Shown: positions 9,685 to 17,684 of the stretch, piece after piece
How positions within the stretch are numbered: the first letter of the stretch is position 1
How the letters are laid out: each line of letters opens with the position of its first letter
Source of the DNA: Prevotellaceae bacterium
GTDB taxonomy: Bacteria > Bacteroidota > Bacteroidia > Bacteroidales > Bacteroidaceae
DNA length: 64,000 nucleotides
Reading direction: 5' to 3'
Assembly (NCBI GenBank): GCA_028726625.1
Contig: JAQYPT010000073.1
Span: 1 to 64,000 of the forward strand
Made by a program: the position numbers and the translations under genes
Notes under the pieces: generated by a model
Seen by the model: only the letters and a program-made list of their open reading frames with translations
Databases searched by the model: none
Told to the model about the DNA's origin: nothing

Positions 9685-10695
9685 TTATTTTGACAATTGA
9701 CGCATACCCCATTCATAAACCTTGTCGATATGGGGAACCTCTACACTGTGTTGATGTGCCAATCGGTGGATGATAGCCAGGCCATAGGGGAAGTCTTCTG
9801 TGAAATACCTACTAGAAAAGTCAGGTTGATAACCTCCCTCAACGACTTTCATGGGCGCAGGTATGCCTTGAAAGGCAGTAATGGATGACAGTTTTTTGCT
9901 TAAACTATGTGCGTCCGTACTCTCGTAATAGTCGAGAACAGTGGGTATTGCGTCCTGCTTTACCTTTAACTTGCTCAATAGATTTTGAAGTTCTTCATCC
10001 ATTTGAATGTATAATAGTGCGGCTTCATCGGTCCAATCGGTGTAGAAAAGCGGCACCTCTTTATATATAATCTCCTTGTGCCAAGTGTGCCATAGCTCGT
10101 ACAAGCGAGCGGTATGCAACAGCGGATTGCTATTTGTTAAACTCGCTTCGTAATAGTTATCTAACAAACTGATGGGGGTATGCAACATTTCTTGTAATGT
10201 TTCCCTTAATGCTTCGGTAGCCTCGCCACCTCGTTCAATTGCTAAATTGAGTTGAGGTTTATAGCCCAACAGCGATGCTCGATGTCCATATTGGGTGGTT
10301 CGGGCAATGAAAGGTACGCGCTGAAAGCCAAAAAGAGGAGTGGTATCGGGCAATATGTCCAACGCCTCAAAGAAGAAGCCCGTACTCGACACGATGCTTC
10401 CCACAGGTACGTGGGGCGATAGGTACTTACTTATTTGCTCCAGTGTGTCGTGCAGTGCATATCCCGGGAGACATAGCAAAATCAACTCTGCAGAAGGTAT
10501 TACTTCTTTGGCATGTGTACTGATGTGGCATAACTCTCCCTTCAACACCTCTCCATTGGGGGTGTCAATGAGCAAATGATGCGTCCACCGCTCGGGATGT
10601 CGCGTCAACAAACTCACCTGATGAGCGGGTTGCGCAGCCAAAGAACCAGCTACCACATGCCCTAAGTTACCTCCACCGCAAATACATATTTTCAT
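9685..10695 (-). CDS. NAD(P)-dependent octopine/nopaline dehydrogenase family protein
   Basis: The Rossmann start MKICICGGGNLGHVVAGSLA has the GxGNxG(H/A) nucleotide-binding loop of the opine dehydrogenase group. The C-terminal half (about 175-330, with SLTNSNPLLHTARLYELW) matches the octopine dehydrogenase C-terminal domain. Opine dehydrogenases reductively join an amino acid to a keto acid, but many members have other substrates. The start codon abuts the stop of the upstream fusion gene with no spacer, implying translational coupling. Its place between the nucleotidyltransferase-PLP fusion and LicD suggests it makes or edits the amino group that ends up on the glycan; this is inference. 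Confidence 0.8.
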   Translation of the reverse strand: MKICICGGGNLGHVVAGSLAAQPAHQVSLLTRHPERWTHHLLIDTPNGEVLKGELCHISTHAKEVIPSAELILLCLPGYALHDTLEQISKYLSPHVPVGSIVSSTGFFFEALDILPDTTPLFGFQRVPFIARTTQYGHRASLLGYKPQLNLAIERGGEATEALRETLQEMLHTPISLLDNYYEASLTNSNPLLHTARLYELWHTWHKEIIYKEVPLFYTDWTDEAALLYIQMDEELQNLLSKLKVKQDAIPTVLDYYESTDAHSLSKKLSSITAFQGIPAPMKVVEGGYQPDFSSRYFTEDFPYGLAIIHRLAHQHSVEVPHIDKVYEWGMRQLSK

Positions 10696-12522
10696 TTATA
10701 TGGTTTCGTTTTGTAGGTTGAGCAATGCTGTGATTAGTTGGTCGTTGTCAACTTGGTTGCGGATAGAGATGCGAATATAGTTCAATCCTTTGAGCGATGT
10801 CTTGCTGTTGCAATCTTTTATCATGATGTCAAAGCGTGCCAACAGCTGTTTAGTCAGTTCGGCTGCGGTATAGGGCGGTTTCACCTCGCAACAGAAGTAG
10901 TTGGCTTGGGTTGGCAGAACTCGCAAAAAGTGTATCTCCTTCAAGCGTAGGGCAAAGCGATTGCGCTCGTCAATAAATTGCTGACATGCTTTTTCGTATT
11001 GCGCTTGATATTTATTGTATATCTGCATGAAGAACTCGGCAAACGAGTTGATGTTCCATATTGACACGTCTTTCTTGATGCGAGCAATGGTTTCTCGTTG
11101 TGAGGTAGCCAAGATGCCTAACCGAAGTCCAGGGACACCGTACGATTTTGAAATACTTTTCATGACCAACAGGTTGGGATAGGCTTCCAAAGTCTCATCA
11201 CAGAGAAGTGAGTTGTGTAGAAAGTCATCACTAAAGTCTACAAACGACTCGTCAACCACTAACTGTATATTTCGCTCCTTGCTCCATGCTGTCAGTCTCA
11301 CAACATCGGCTTTGGGTATGAAGTTGCCCGAGGGATTGTCCGGATTGATGAGCAATAGCATGTCTATGGACTTGTCTTTGTAGAAATTCATCAAGTCGTT
11401 GGCAGTATATCGCAGCGTGTCCAAGGGCGGAACAAACGATACTATCTGCTCTTTTCGCAGTCGATGCGGATATTCCTCGAACGTGGGGAACACCATGCCC
11501 ACATGACCTTTAACGTTTTCCATGAGGCTTTTGATGAGTTCTGCTGCTCCGTTGCCCACCACCATGTATTCTCGTTTAATGCCAAAACACTTGCCAGCCA
11601 ACAACGAGTTGACGTACATACCCGACGGATATTCAGTCAACAGGGTGTCAAAGTTGGCTTTCATCTCGGCTTTCATCTGCTCACAAGGAAAGTAGGGGTT
11701 TACCAAATAGCAGTAGTCCAGCATCTTTGGAAAACGCCAATGCCCACCATAGCGATAGTTATACCGCTTGAGCATCTCGTCGTCTTTAGCAAAAATGGTT
11801 TCTGCAATGTCCAAATCTTGCACATCGTCTATCTCGTACCACTTCTCATTGCCAATGTCAAGTGCCTTGAGGTTGGTTTTGTCCAAGAGCGTAATCACGC
11901 GCAACACCTGTTCGTAATATTCGTTATTGCCCAAAGCTTTACAATAAGCATCGAGAAAAGGAACGTACTGTGTTTGCGAAAACGCTTTGCTAAACTTGTA
12001 AATGTTCACCGTTTTATAATACGAGTCAACCTCCTGATAGTTGAAAGCCTTTTTGGGAACAAAGTTTACGATGTTGCCATCGCTGTCGATGCGCACCATG
12101 GTACCGTCCATCCATGTCTCATATTTGGCAACGAGGGCAATGTTGGGACGTTCATCGGCAAGAATCATGGAGAAAAGTCGGTCAGAGAAGATAAGATCCG
12201 ACTCTATCAAGAGCGTGTCGTCTTCTTGCATTTGCTCCTTTACCAACGACAATGAATAAATATTATTGGTGCGGTCGTAAATGGGATTTTCTACATATTC
12301 TATCTTTAGAGTGTCTGCATATCGATCTCCGATGTGATGGATGAGTTCTTTTCCCTTATAGCCCACCACCATCAGTACACGCTTTAGATGCAATGCGGAG
12401 AGTTGCGTAAGCATGCGGTCAATGAGCCTTACCCCATTAACGGGAACCATACATTTGGTGTTTTCCTTAGTGTAGCTTCCTAAGCGACGCCCCATTCCAG
12501 CGGCTAATATAATGGCTTGCAT
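10696..12522 (-). CDS. Nucleotidyltransferase-PLP enzyme fusion (LicC-like + CobD/HisC-like)
   Basis: Two enzymes in one 608-residue chain. Residues 1 to about 235 are a sugar-nucleotidyltransferase-type domain (IILAAGMGRRLGSYTKENTK, with the GxGxR loop and a following Lys), closest in style to LicC-like CTP:phosphocholine cytidylyltransferases. Residues about 255-605 are a fold-type I PLP enzyme of the HisC/threonine-phosphate decarboxylase group, with INPDNPSGNF, VVDESFVDF and the Schiff-base lysine in SISKSYGVPGLRLG. A plausible job is to form a phospho-amino-alcohol by decarboxylation and activate it with CTP for LicD; transamination is the alternative. It is the first gene of the tight operon and has its own -7 box. 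Confidence 0.85.
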   Translation of the reverse strand: MQAIILAAGMGRRLGSYTKENTKCMVPVNGVRLIDRMLTQLSALHLKRVLMVVGYKGKELIHHIGDRYADTLKIEYVENPIYDRTNNIYSLSLVKEQMQEDDTLLIESDLIFSDRLFSMILADERPNIALVAKYETWMDGTMVRIDSDGNIVNFVPKKAFNYQEVDSYYKTVNIYKFSKAFSQTQYVPFLDAYCKALGNNEYYEQVLRVITLLDKTNLKALDIGNEKWYEIDDVQDLDIAETIFAKDDEMLKRYNYRYGGHWRFPKMLDYCYLVNPYFPCEQMKAEMKANFDTLLTEYPSGMYVNSLLAGKCFGIKREYMVVGNGAAELIKSLMENVKGHVGMVFPTFEEYPHRLRKEQIVSFVPPLDTLRYTANDLMNFYKDKSIDMLLLINPDNPSGNFIPKADVVRLTAWSKERNIQLVVDESFVDFSDDFLHNSLLCDETLEAYPNLLVMKSISKSYGVPGLRLGILATSQRETIARIKKDVSIWNINSFAEFFMQIYNKYQAQYEKACQQFIDERNRFALRLKEIHFLRVLPTQANYFCCEVKPPYTAAELTKQLLARFDIMIKDCNSKTSLKGLNYIRISIRNQVDNDQLITALLNLQNETI

Positions 12523-12556
12523 GTGTTAAATTTCTGCTTTGATTTTCAATAATGAG

Positions 12557-12564
12557 CAAATATA
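12557..12564 (-). promoter_or_regulatory. Promoter -7 box for glycan-modification operon
   Basis: TATATTTG on the minus strand fits TAnnTTTG, 34 nt upstream of the fusion gene's ATG and downstream of the flippase stop. It gives the four-gene run its own transcription start. No clear -33 TTTG. Confidence 0.55.
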
Positions 12565-12592
12565 CATAAAAATATGGATTTAAGAGATGACC

Positions 12593-14044
12593 TTAGTGCT
12601 TTTTCTTCCATTTAGAAAGAATGGCAGCTTGGCATTCGCGGAGTATCTCTGCTTTGGCAACGCGCATGATGAGGTAATACAAAATAGCTGCCATTACCAC
12701 CCTGACGACTAATAACGGGAGCAGATGAGTGATGCTCAGCGTGGCATAGTAGGTCACAATCATGACCCCTGATGCACTGACTGCAAAGGGCAATACATCC
12801 TTAAAAAACTGCGGAAGCGTGTATCCCGTGGACTTTCTCACGAAGTAGAACCACACAAAAAGCCAACTCACGTTGAGGCATACATAGGCAATAACCATGT
12901 TGCGGATGCCGTAGGGCCACAGCAATAGCATGAGGACGATTTGTAATACGCCCAAGGCAACGGTGCAACCAAGGTAGATATTGGCTTTCCCCTTGCTGAT
13001 GATGAGGTTCGACATCAGTGTGATGAGGGGAAAGATAGCCCCACTCACGCACAACAGCCGAAGGAGTTGGGCACTGGGAAGCCATTTCTCGGTAATGGTA
13101 AGCACGATGAATTCGCGCGATACCAGTCCCAGTCCCAACAAGAGGGGGAAACTGAGAAATGCCGAAAAGCGCATCATCTTGCGAAAAGCGTGCAGCTGTC
13201 GGTCGGCCTCGCTCTTCAGTTCAACGAGTACAGGTTGTGCTACTTGGTTCACTATGCTCTGCACCAACTGAAATCCCTTGCTGTCCCATTGGTAGGCTTG
13301 GTTGTATTGTCCCACGTCGTGTTTGGTGTATAACCTGCCCAACAGAATGTTCAGCACGTTGTTGTTGACTTGGGTAATGAGCGTGGTGAGTAGGATTTTG
13401 AATGAGAACTTGAACATTCGTCTCACGGGAGCAAACGAAATATGATGTACGGAGGGTCGCCAAGGCGAATAATGCCAGTAGAGTAAGGTACACAGCAGGA
13501 TGTACACCAAACTTTGGGTGGCTAATGACCAATAACGAAAACCACCCCACGCCATCAGTACTCCCGTGATGCTCGACAGCAATACGGCAACGATGTTGGC
13601 TTTAGCTTGTTGCTTGGCGTGTAAGTTCTTGAACAACCATGCCGATTGGGCGGTGCCGAACGAGGCGAAGAGGATGCCTAAAAAACTGTACCGGCATAGA
13701 GATGTTAGGGCTGGCGTGTCGTAGAAAGAGGCTATCAGAGGAGCGGATAGGAACAAAAGGATGTACAAGGTGCCGCCAACCAAGATGTTGAACCAAAACA
13801 CAGCGTTGTAGTCATCGTGGGTAGGGGATTTCATATTGGTGATGGCTACTGTGAACCCACTGTTTTGAAGGGCAATGGCAACCAACTGAAAAATGGCTAT
13901 CATCGCCATCATGCCATAGTCTTCGTCGGACAGAATGCGACCCAGCATGATGCCAAACACCACGCCTACCAATTGCAGGGTGATGTTGCTCATCGCCCCC
14001 CAAAATATACCTTTTGTCGTTTTCTCTTTGAGTGTCTCTGTCAT
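12593..14044 (-). CDS. WzxC-type lipopolysaccharide/polysaccharide flippase
   Basis: An integral inner-membrane protein of the MOP superfamily with about 12-14 hydrophobic helices. The N-terminus TTKGIFWGAMSNITLQLVGVV followed by LGRILSDEDYGMMAM is characteristic of WzxC-like flippases, which move undecaprenyl-linked glycan units to the periplasmic face. Length (483) is normal. It lies upstream of the glycan-modification genes on the same strand with a 70-nt gap that holds a second promoter. It probably exports the glycan those genes assemble and decorate. Confidence 0.87.
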   Translation of the reverse strand: MTETLKEKTTKGIFWGAMSNITLQLVGVVFGIMLGRILSDEDYGMMAMIAIFQLVAIALQNSGFTVAITNMKSPTHDDYNAVFWFNILVGGTLYILLFLSAPLIASFYDTPALTSLCRYSFLGILFASFGTAQSAWLFKNLHAKQQAKANIVAVLLSSITGVLMAWGGFRYWSLATQSLVYILLCTLLYWHYSPWRPSVHHISFAPVRRMFKFSFKILLTTLITQVNNNVLNILLGRLYTKHDVGQYNQAYQWDSKGFQLVQSIVNQVAQPVLVELKSEADRQLHAFRKMMRFSAFLSFPLLLGLGLVSREFIVLTITEKWLPSAQLLRLLCVSGAIFPLITLMSNLIISKGKANIYLGCTVALGVLQIVLMLLLWPYGIRNMVIAYVCLNVSWLFVWFYFVRKSTGYTLPQFFKDVLPFAVSASGVMIVTYYATLSITHLLPLLVVRVVMAAILYYLIMRVAKAEILRECQAAILSKWKKKH

Positions 14045-14063
14045 CCGCCAGGGAATTTGGTTA

Positions 14064-14071
14064 CAAAAGTA
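14064..14071 (-). promoter_or_regulatory. Promoter -7 box for flippase gene
   Basis: TACTTTTG on the minus strand, 19 nt upstream of the flippase ATG. A TTG-containing tract lies about 20 nt further upstream. Confidence 0.55.
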
Positions 14072-14391
14072 CTTGTTTTTAGGCAGAAGTACAAGTTTTT
14101 TTTCTTTTATAAGGTCGTGTCGTCACACTTCTTTTATTTGTTTTGAACAGGTTGTTTTGTTGTAAGAATATGATTTCTGTGGCAACGGAGTTTCACGGAA
14201 TTTCACTGCATGTCCGTGACGTTCCGTGTCATTCCGATGCAATAAAAGATTGTCTTCAAAAATCTGAAATATATTGACAAACGCTCTCTAAATACGGACA
14301 TATTTGTAACGAGATGGATACTTGCTCGCAAATACGCGAAAAATAGGAATGGTTGATAATCAACGTGTTATAAAAGTAGGGGCGTCATTTA

Positions 14392-14523
14392 GCCGAAAAA
14401 ACAATGCGAAATGGCCGCAAAAACCATGATTTTGGGTTAGAAAAGCAAAGGGTTAGGCATGTTATTGCATTGGTATTGGCCAGTTAACTCAATGAGTTAA
14501 CCCGTCAATGTCATGCTTATAGC
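14392..14523. repeat. 22-nt-period degenerate tandem array, six units
   Basis: The 600-nt gap between flippase and TPR genes contains six consecutive 22-nt units (14392, 14414, 14436, 14458, 14480, 14502). Most have a CAATG/CCATG/CATTG-like core near unit position 11-15. The first two share GCCG starts (GCCGAAAAAACAATG, GCCGCAAAAACCATG). The fifth contains a perfect 19-bp palindrome, GTTAACTCA-a-TGAGTTAAC (14483-14501). The rest of the gap (14072-14391) holds short repeated words (TTTCACGGAATTTCAC, TCCGTG) but no gene that I can support. Confidence 0.75.
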
Positions 14524-14640
14524 CCAATTAAGGATGCGGAACATCCAAAATATCCCCTATATTATTTCTATTTGTGAGGTTTCAGAAGTGTTAAAATTAG
14601 GGAAGAAAAGCGGACAAAATCTGTGCTTCACACCTTTTCA

Positions 14641-16128
14641 TCAATTCTCCATTTCACGTTGTATTGGGCTTGTTGGTCGTGGCACAGGTGTCATGCCATG
14701 CAGGTGGGGCATGGTGCGCAATTTTTTAGTGAGCCGACTTTTGGTAGACCTTACGGCTTGTTCTGAGCAGCAAAATGCCTTTGCTTTCTCGCTGTCGGCC
14801 ATGCCGTTGCGTTCCATGATGCAGAAAAATGTTTCTTTGGGTGTCAGTGCCAACGACTGGTTGTTGAGCAGTTCAGCCAGTTCGGCATCGATATTGGGCA
14901 TGATGCTGGCCACGGCAACCTGCTCTTTCTTCCCAAACTGGCTGATGTTGCCATTGTGTAGGATGGCATCAAGCACGTCGATGCCCAGCTTGATTTGTGC
15001 CACCGACTCATAATTGCGGTCTGCCTGCATGGCTGGGGGCAGCTTGTGTTTCAACTGCTCCAACTCTTTTAGTCGGCTGTCCATCGCCTGTTTCATCTCT
15101 TCTATCGTGAGGTTTTTGGCCGAGAGCCGTGTGTACAGTTCGTCCTTGATGTCGGCTATTTGCTCTTGGAATCGCTTGTATAGCAGGTGATTGCGTCGGT
15201 AATACCAGTAGGAGAGGGCAAACAGTAGCAGCAAGAGGGCGATGATGACGACCGAGTAGCGGTATCGTTGGCGGGCACGATCCAATTGTAGCACGGCATT
15301 GTCATAATCGTTTTGCACTTTGATGATGTCGGTGTGCGTTTTCTCCGAGTAAAGCGAGTCGTCGAGTGCTTTGAGGCGCAGCATCGATTCGTATGCCTTG
15401 CGGTAGTCACCGTGTGTCTCGTGCAAGTGCGTTTCGGCGAGCAGTCGGTTGTACGCCATGGTAGAGTTGTTTTTTTTCGACATCATCGACATGACGAGCC
15501 TTACCTTCTCGGGCTGGTCTTGCCGAGTGTAGATTTGGCTGAGTAGCGTGAGTGCGTTGCCAAGGGCTGACGAGTCTTGTGCCAGCATGAACGCTTGGTA
15601 GGCGTGATGCTCGGCTGATGCAAGCGAATCGCGCAGCAGGTCGTAATGAGCCAGATGCTTTTGGATGACCGATTGTTGCCCTCTGCCAACCTTGTGGTAA
15701 TACAGCATGGCTGTTTTGGTGGCGTTGCGGGCACTGTCGGGCAGCTCCATATTGAAAAATGTATTGGCCTTGTTCACCAGAACGTCGACGATATGTTCGG
15801 GCTTTCCATACGTCATGGCATATTTTAGAGCGCGGTTTTGGTATTGCAGGGCCAGTTCGTTGGCACCGCTGTTCTCATTAATCCACCCGATGTACTGGTA
15901 AATATGGAAGATGGTTTTGGCACTGTCGAGCGCAGGAACCAGTCGCTCGGCTTGCTTCAGTTGCACCATGGCAGCCTTTAAGTTGTGTTGGTCGATATAC
16001 TGCAGGGCGCTGTCAATGTAGGTGCGAGCTTGCTGCTCGGGTGCGGGGAGGGCGCTTTTTTGGCTGCTCGGGTTGCATGCGCCGAGTAGAAGTGTGGCAG
16101 AAAGCAGCATCACGAATATCTTTTGCAT
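14641..16128 (-). CDS. TPR-repeat lipoprotein with transmembrane and cytoplasmic HTH segments
   Basis: The start MQKIFVMLLSATLLLGACNPSS is a lipoprotein signal with lipobox LLGAC. ATG 16128 is chosen over the 16203 ORF start because the signal peptide begins there and the -7 box lies between. TPR-like helical repeats fill about residues 30-260. A transmembrane helix (YSVVIIALLLLLFALSYWYY) follows, then a coiled coil and a C-terminal LuxR-like helix-turn-helix (LTPKETFFCIMERNG, CCSEQAVRSTKSRLTKKL). This is a common Bacteroidetes layout for one-protein membrane regulators that sense outside and act on DNA inside. Whether the lipobox Cys is really lipidated is uncertain. No target is evident. 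Confidence 0.8.
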   Translation of the reverse strand: MQKIFVMLLSATLLLGACNPSSQKSALPAPEQQARTYIDSALQYIDQHNLKAAMVQLKQAERLVPALDSAKTIFHIYQYIGWINENSGANELALQYQNRALKYAMTYGKPEHIVDVLVNKANTFFNMELPDSARNATKTAMLYYHKVGRGQQSVIQKHLAHYDLLRDSLASAEHHAYQAFMLAQDSSALGNALTLLSQIYTRQDQPEKVRLVMSMMSKKNNSTMAYNRLLAETHLHETHGDYRKAYESMLRLKALDDSLYSEKTHTDIIKVQNDYDNAVLQLDRARQRYRYSVVIIALLLLLFALSYWYYRRNHLLYKRFQEQIADIKDELYTRLSAKNLTIEEMKQAMDSRLKELEQLKHKLPPAMQADRNYESVAQIKLGIDVLDAILHNGNISQFGKKEQVAVASIMPNIDAELAELLNNQSLALTPKETFFCIMERNGMADSEKAKAFCCSEQAVRSTKSRLTKKLRTMPHLHGMTPVPRPTSPIQREMEN

Positions 16129-16159
16129 ACGACTGTGTTTTGGTCTTTTTTGTTCAGGG

Positions 16160-16167
16160 CAAAGATA
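16160..16167 (-). promoter_or_regulatory. Promoter -7 box for TPR lipoprotein
   Basis: TATCTTTG on the minus strand, 31 nt upstream of ATG 16128. It supports the shorter start. Confidence 0.55.
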
Positions 16168-16281
16168 TAAAAAACAATTCATATTCGTTCTTTGATGTGT
16201 CAAAAGAGATGTTGGCGGTGTTTTAAATACCTGTTAGTCAGATGCTTGCGTTTTCTTCGTGTGTCAATGTCTATCGGGCTA

Positions 16282-16312
16282 TTGACAAGGGCAGTCTGAA
16301 GTTGTATCTTTG
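16282..16312 (+). promoter_or_regulatory. Promoter of TonB-C protein gene
   Basis: A -33-like TTG (16282-16284) is separated by 20 nt from TATCTTTG (16305-16312). Transcription would start near 16319, leaving a leader of about 110 nt. Confidence 0.6.
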
Positions 16313-16431
16313 TCTGCGAAAGCTATATGCAAATCTGAAGTACAGTTCGCACCTGTCTTTGGTTTCCTCGGTCATAGACGGTGCGGATGTACTTTTTGAA
16401 AGGATGAAACAATGTTTAAAAAAGATAAGAT

Positions 16432-16881
16432 ATGAAGAGAAGATGTGTTTTGTTGTTTTGGCTTATGATAGCTGTTTGGGCGGCAATGTCGGCACAGTGT
16501 GTGGGCTCATCGAAGTATGTTGAACCGTCGGAAAAGATATTTTCCAATCCCGAGGTGATGCCAGTTTATCCCGGAGGGAAAAAAGCGTTGATGGCATTTG
16601 TGAGCGATAGGGTGATTCCTAAGCTGATGAAGGCTGACTCTACGTTAACGGGAACCATGATGGTGAATTTTGTTATCGATAAAAAAGGTCGTTGCAAAGA
16701 TTTCAAAGTGTATCGTTCGAAAGGCCCAAGGTTTGATAAAATCATTATTAGAGAAATGAAACACATGAAGCGTTGGACACCTGGCATGCTAGTGGGTAGA
16801 CCAGTCAGTATGCGTTATTGCGTACGTATCAGAATGAAAGTGAAGCAAACACAGAGGGTGAAGCGCATGGAAAAGCCTTGA
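16432..16881 (+). CDS. Small exported TonB C-terminal domain protein
   Basis: A 149-residue protein with an N-terminal signal peptide (LLFWLMIAVWAAMSAQC) and a TonB C-terminal-like domain: PVYPGGKKALMAFVSD, then GTMMVNFVIDKKGRCKDFKV and WTPGMLVGRPVSMRY. Such domains occur in TonB energy transducers and in periplasmic proteins that are not transducers. No proline-rich spacer and no ExbB/ExbD neighbours are seen, so a true TonB role is doubtful. The overlapping ORF at 16242-16523 is in another frame and is a shadow. Confidence 0.78.
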   Translation: MKRRCVLLFWLMIAVWAAMSAQCVGSSKYVEPSEKIFSNPEVMPVYPGGKKALMAFVSDRVIPKLMKADSTLTGTMMVNFVIDKKGRCKDFKVYRSKGPRFDKIIIREMKHMKRWTPGMLVGRPVSMRYCVRIRMKVKQTQRVKRMEKP

Positions 16882-16932
16882 TCTGTACGTCAATAACGCT
16901 GATACTGAGTTGGATAAAAAGTCTCAAATGGC

Positions 16933-17014
16933 TGACATAATGGCTTGGTTTTTGGGCTAAATAATGGAATATGTGTCATAATGGCACAATTTCTTCACTG
17001 GTACGCTCCTTGCA
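16933..17014 (+). promoter_or_regulatory. Putative sigma-54 promoter with upstream CATAATGGC repeats
   Basis: TGGTACGCTCCTTGCA (16999-17014) has the GG-N10-GC spacing and differs from the sigma-54 consensus TGGCACG-N4-TTGCW at one position. CATAATGGC occurs twice upstream (16936 and 16977), each within an imperfect dyad (TGACATAATGGCT, TGTCATAATGGCA), with a weaker AATAATGGA between. These could be enhancer-binding-protein sites. No TAnnTTTG box is found before hsp20. Confidence 0.6.
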
Positions 17015-17065
17015 ACAATGGTTAGTGAACTCGAAAGAGCAAATAAAAATAAACAATATAAAAAT

Positions 17066-17072
17066 AGGAGGA
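17066..17072 (+). promoter_or_regulatory. Strong Shine-Dalgarno of hsp20
   Basis: AGGAGGA is 2 nt from the ATG at 17074 but about 8 nt from the ATG at 17080, so it favours the latter. Such a strong ribosome binding site is unusual in Bacteroidetes and is not seen before the neighbouring genes. Confidence 0.7.
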
Positions 17073-17079
17073 AATGATT

Positions 17080-17505
17080 ATGTTACCAGTAAGAAACAGA
17101 AATTCATGGTTACCAAGTGTGTTTGATGATTTTTTTGATACAGGTCTTGCACCAAGATTGAACAGTACAGCACCCGCCATCAACGTCATTGCTCATGATG
17201 GTGAGTATGTGGTAGAGTTGGCTGCGCCCGGCTTGAAGAAAGATGATTTTATCGTGAACATCGACAACGACGGCAACCTGACCATCAAGATGGAGAAAAA
17301 GGTGGAGAACAAGGAAGAGGACAAGAAGGCTCACTACTTGCGTAGAGAGTTTAGTTACTCGAGCTTTGAGCAGACACTGATTTTGCCAGATGATGTAGAC
17401 AAAGAGAAAATTTGCGCAAAAATGTCGGATGGTGTCTTAACAGTAACCTTGCCGAAACGTGAGGAAATTGTACAGACATTAGGCAAGCAAATCACCGTAG
17501 AGTAA
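17080..17505 (+). CDS. Hsp20/alpha-crystallin family small heat shock protein
   Basis: An ATP-independent holdase chaperone of the cytoplasm. The alpha-crystallin domain spans about residues 30-130: PAINVIAHDGEYVVELAAPGL, then DNDGNLTIKMEKK, REFSYSSFEQTLILPDDVD and DGVLTVTLPKRE, which are the usual signature blocks. Length (141-143) is normal for bacterial IbpA-like proteins. The track starts at ATG 17074; the Shine-Dalgarno spacing suggests ATG 17080. It is monocistronic, with a putative sigma-54 promoter upstream and a strong terminator downstream. Confidence 0.93.
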   Translation: MLPVRNRNSWLPSVFDDFFDTGLAPRLNSTAPAINVIAHDGEYVVELAAPGLKKDDFIVNIDNDGNLTIKMEKKVENKEEDKKAHYLRREFSYSSFEQTLILPDDVDKEKICAKMSDGVLTVTLPKREEIVQTLGKQITVE

Positions 17506-17534
17506 TCAATCTCTTAGGTGTCTATATAACAGCA

Positions 17535-17566
17535 GCCCTGCAATCCTAACGGATTGTGGGGCTTTT
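17535..17566 (+). terminator. Terminator of hsp20
   Basis: GCCCTGCAATCC and GGATTGTGGGGC pair over 12 positions with two G-U pairs and a 4-nt TAAC loop, followed by TTTT. It lies 29 nt past the hsp20 stop. Confidence 0.88.
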
Positions 17567-17637
17567 GCATGGATGAAAATTGTGAAGGATTCTTGTATTT
17601 ATAAGGTGTAGATGATGCGTAAGTCAGAAAATTGCAG

Positions 17638-17645
17638 TACCTTTG
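17638..17645 (+). promoter_or_regulatory. Promoter -7 box for gpmI
   Basis: TACCTTTG, with expected transcription start near 17652 and a leader of about 33 nt to ATG 17685. It argues against the earlier ORF start at 17643. Confidence 0.55.
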
Positions 17646-17684
17646 CCAAAAGGAAAATTACATATTAGACAGGTAACAATAATT

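Noticed and set aside
14392-14523. Short regular repeats as a CRISPR array
   Set aside because: There is no alternation of identical repeats with unique spacers and no cas genes; the whole 22-nt unit is degenerate.
14513-15013. 166-codon plus-strand ORF antisense to the TPR gene
   Set aside because: Shadow frame of a well-supported gene; no domain is recognisable.
16242-16523. 93-codon ORF overlapping the TonB-C gene start
   Set aside because: It spans the mapped promoter boxes and lies in a different frame from the clear TonB-C domain protein.
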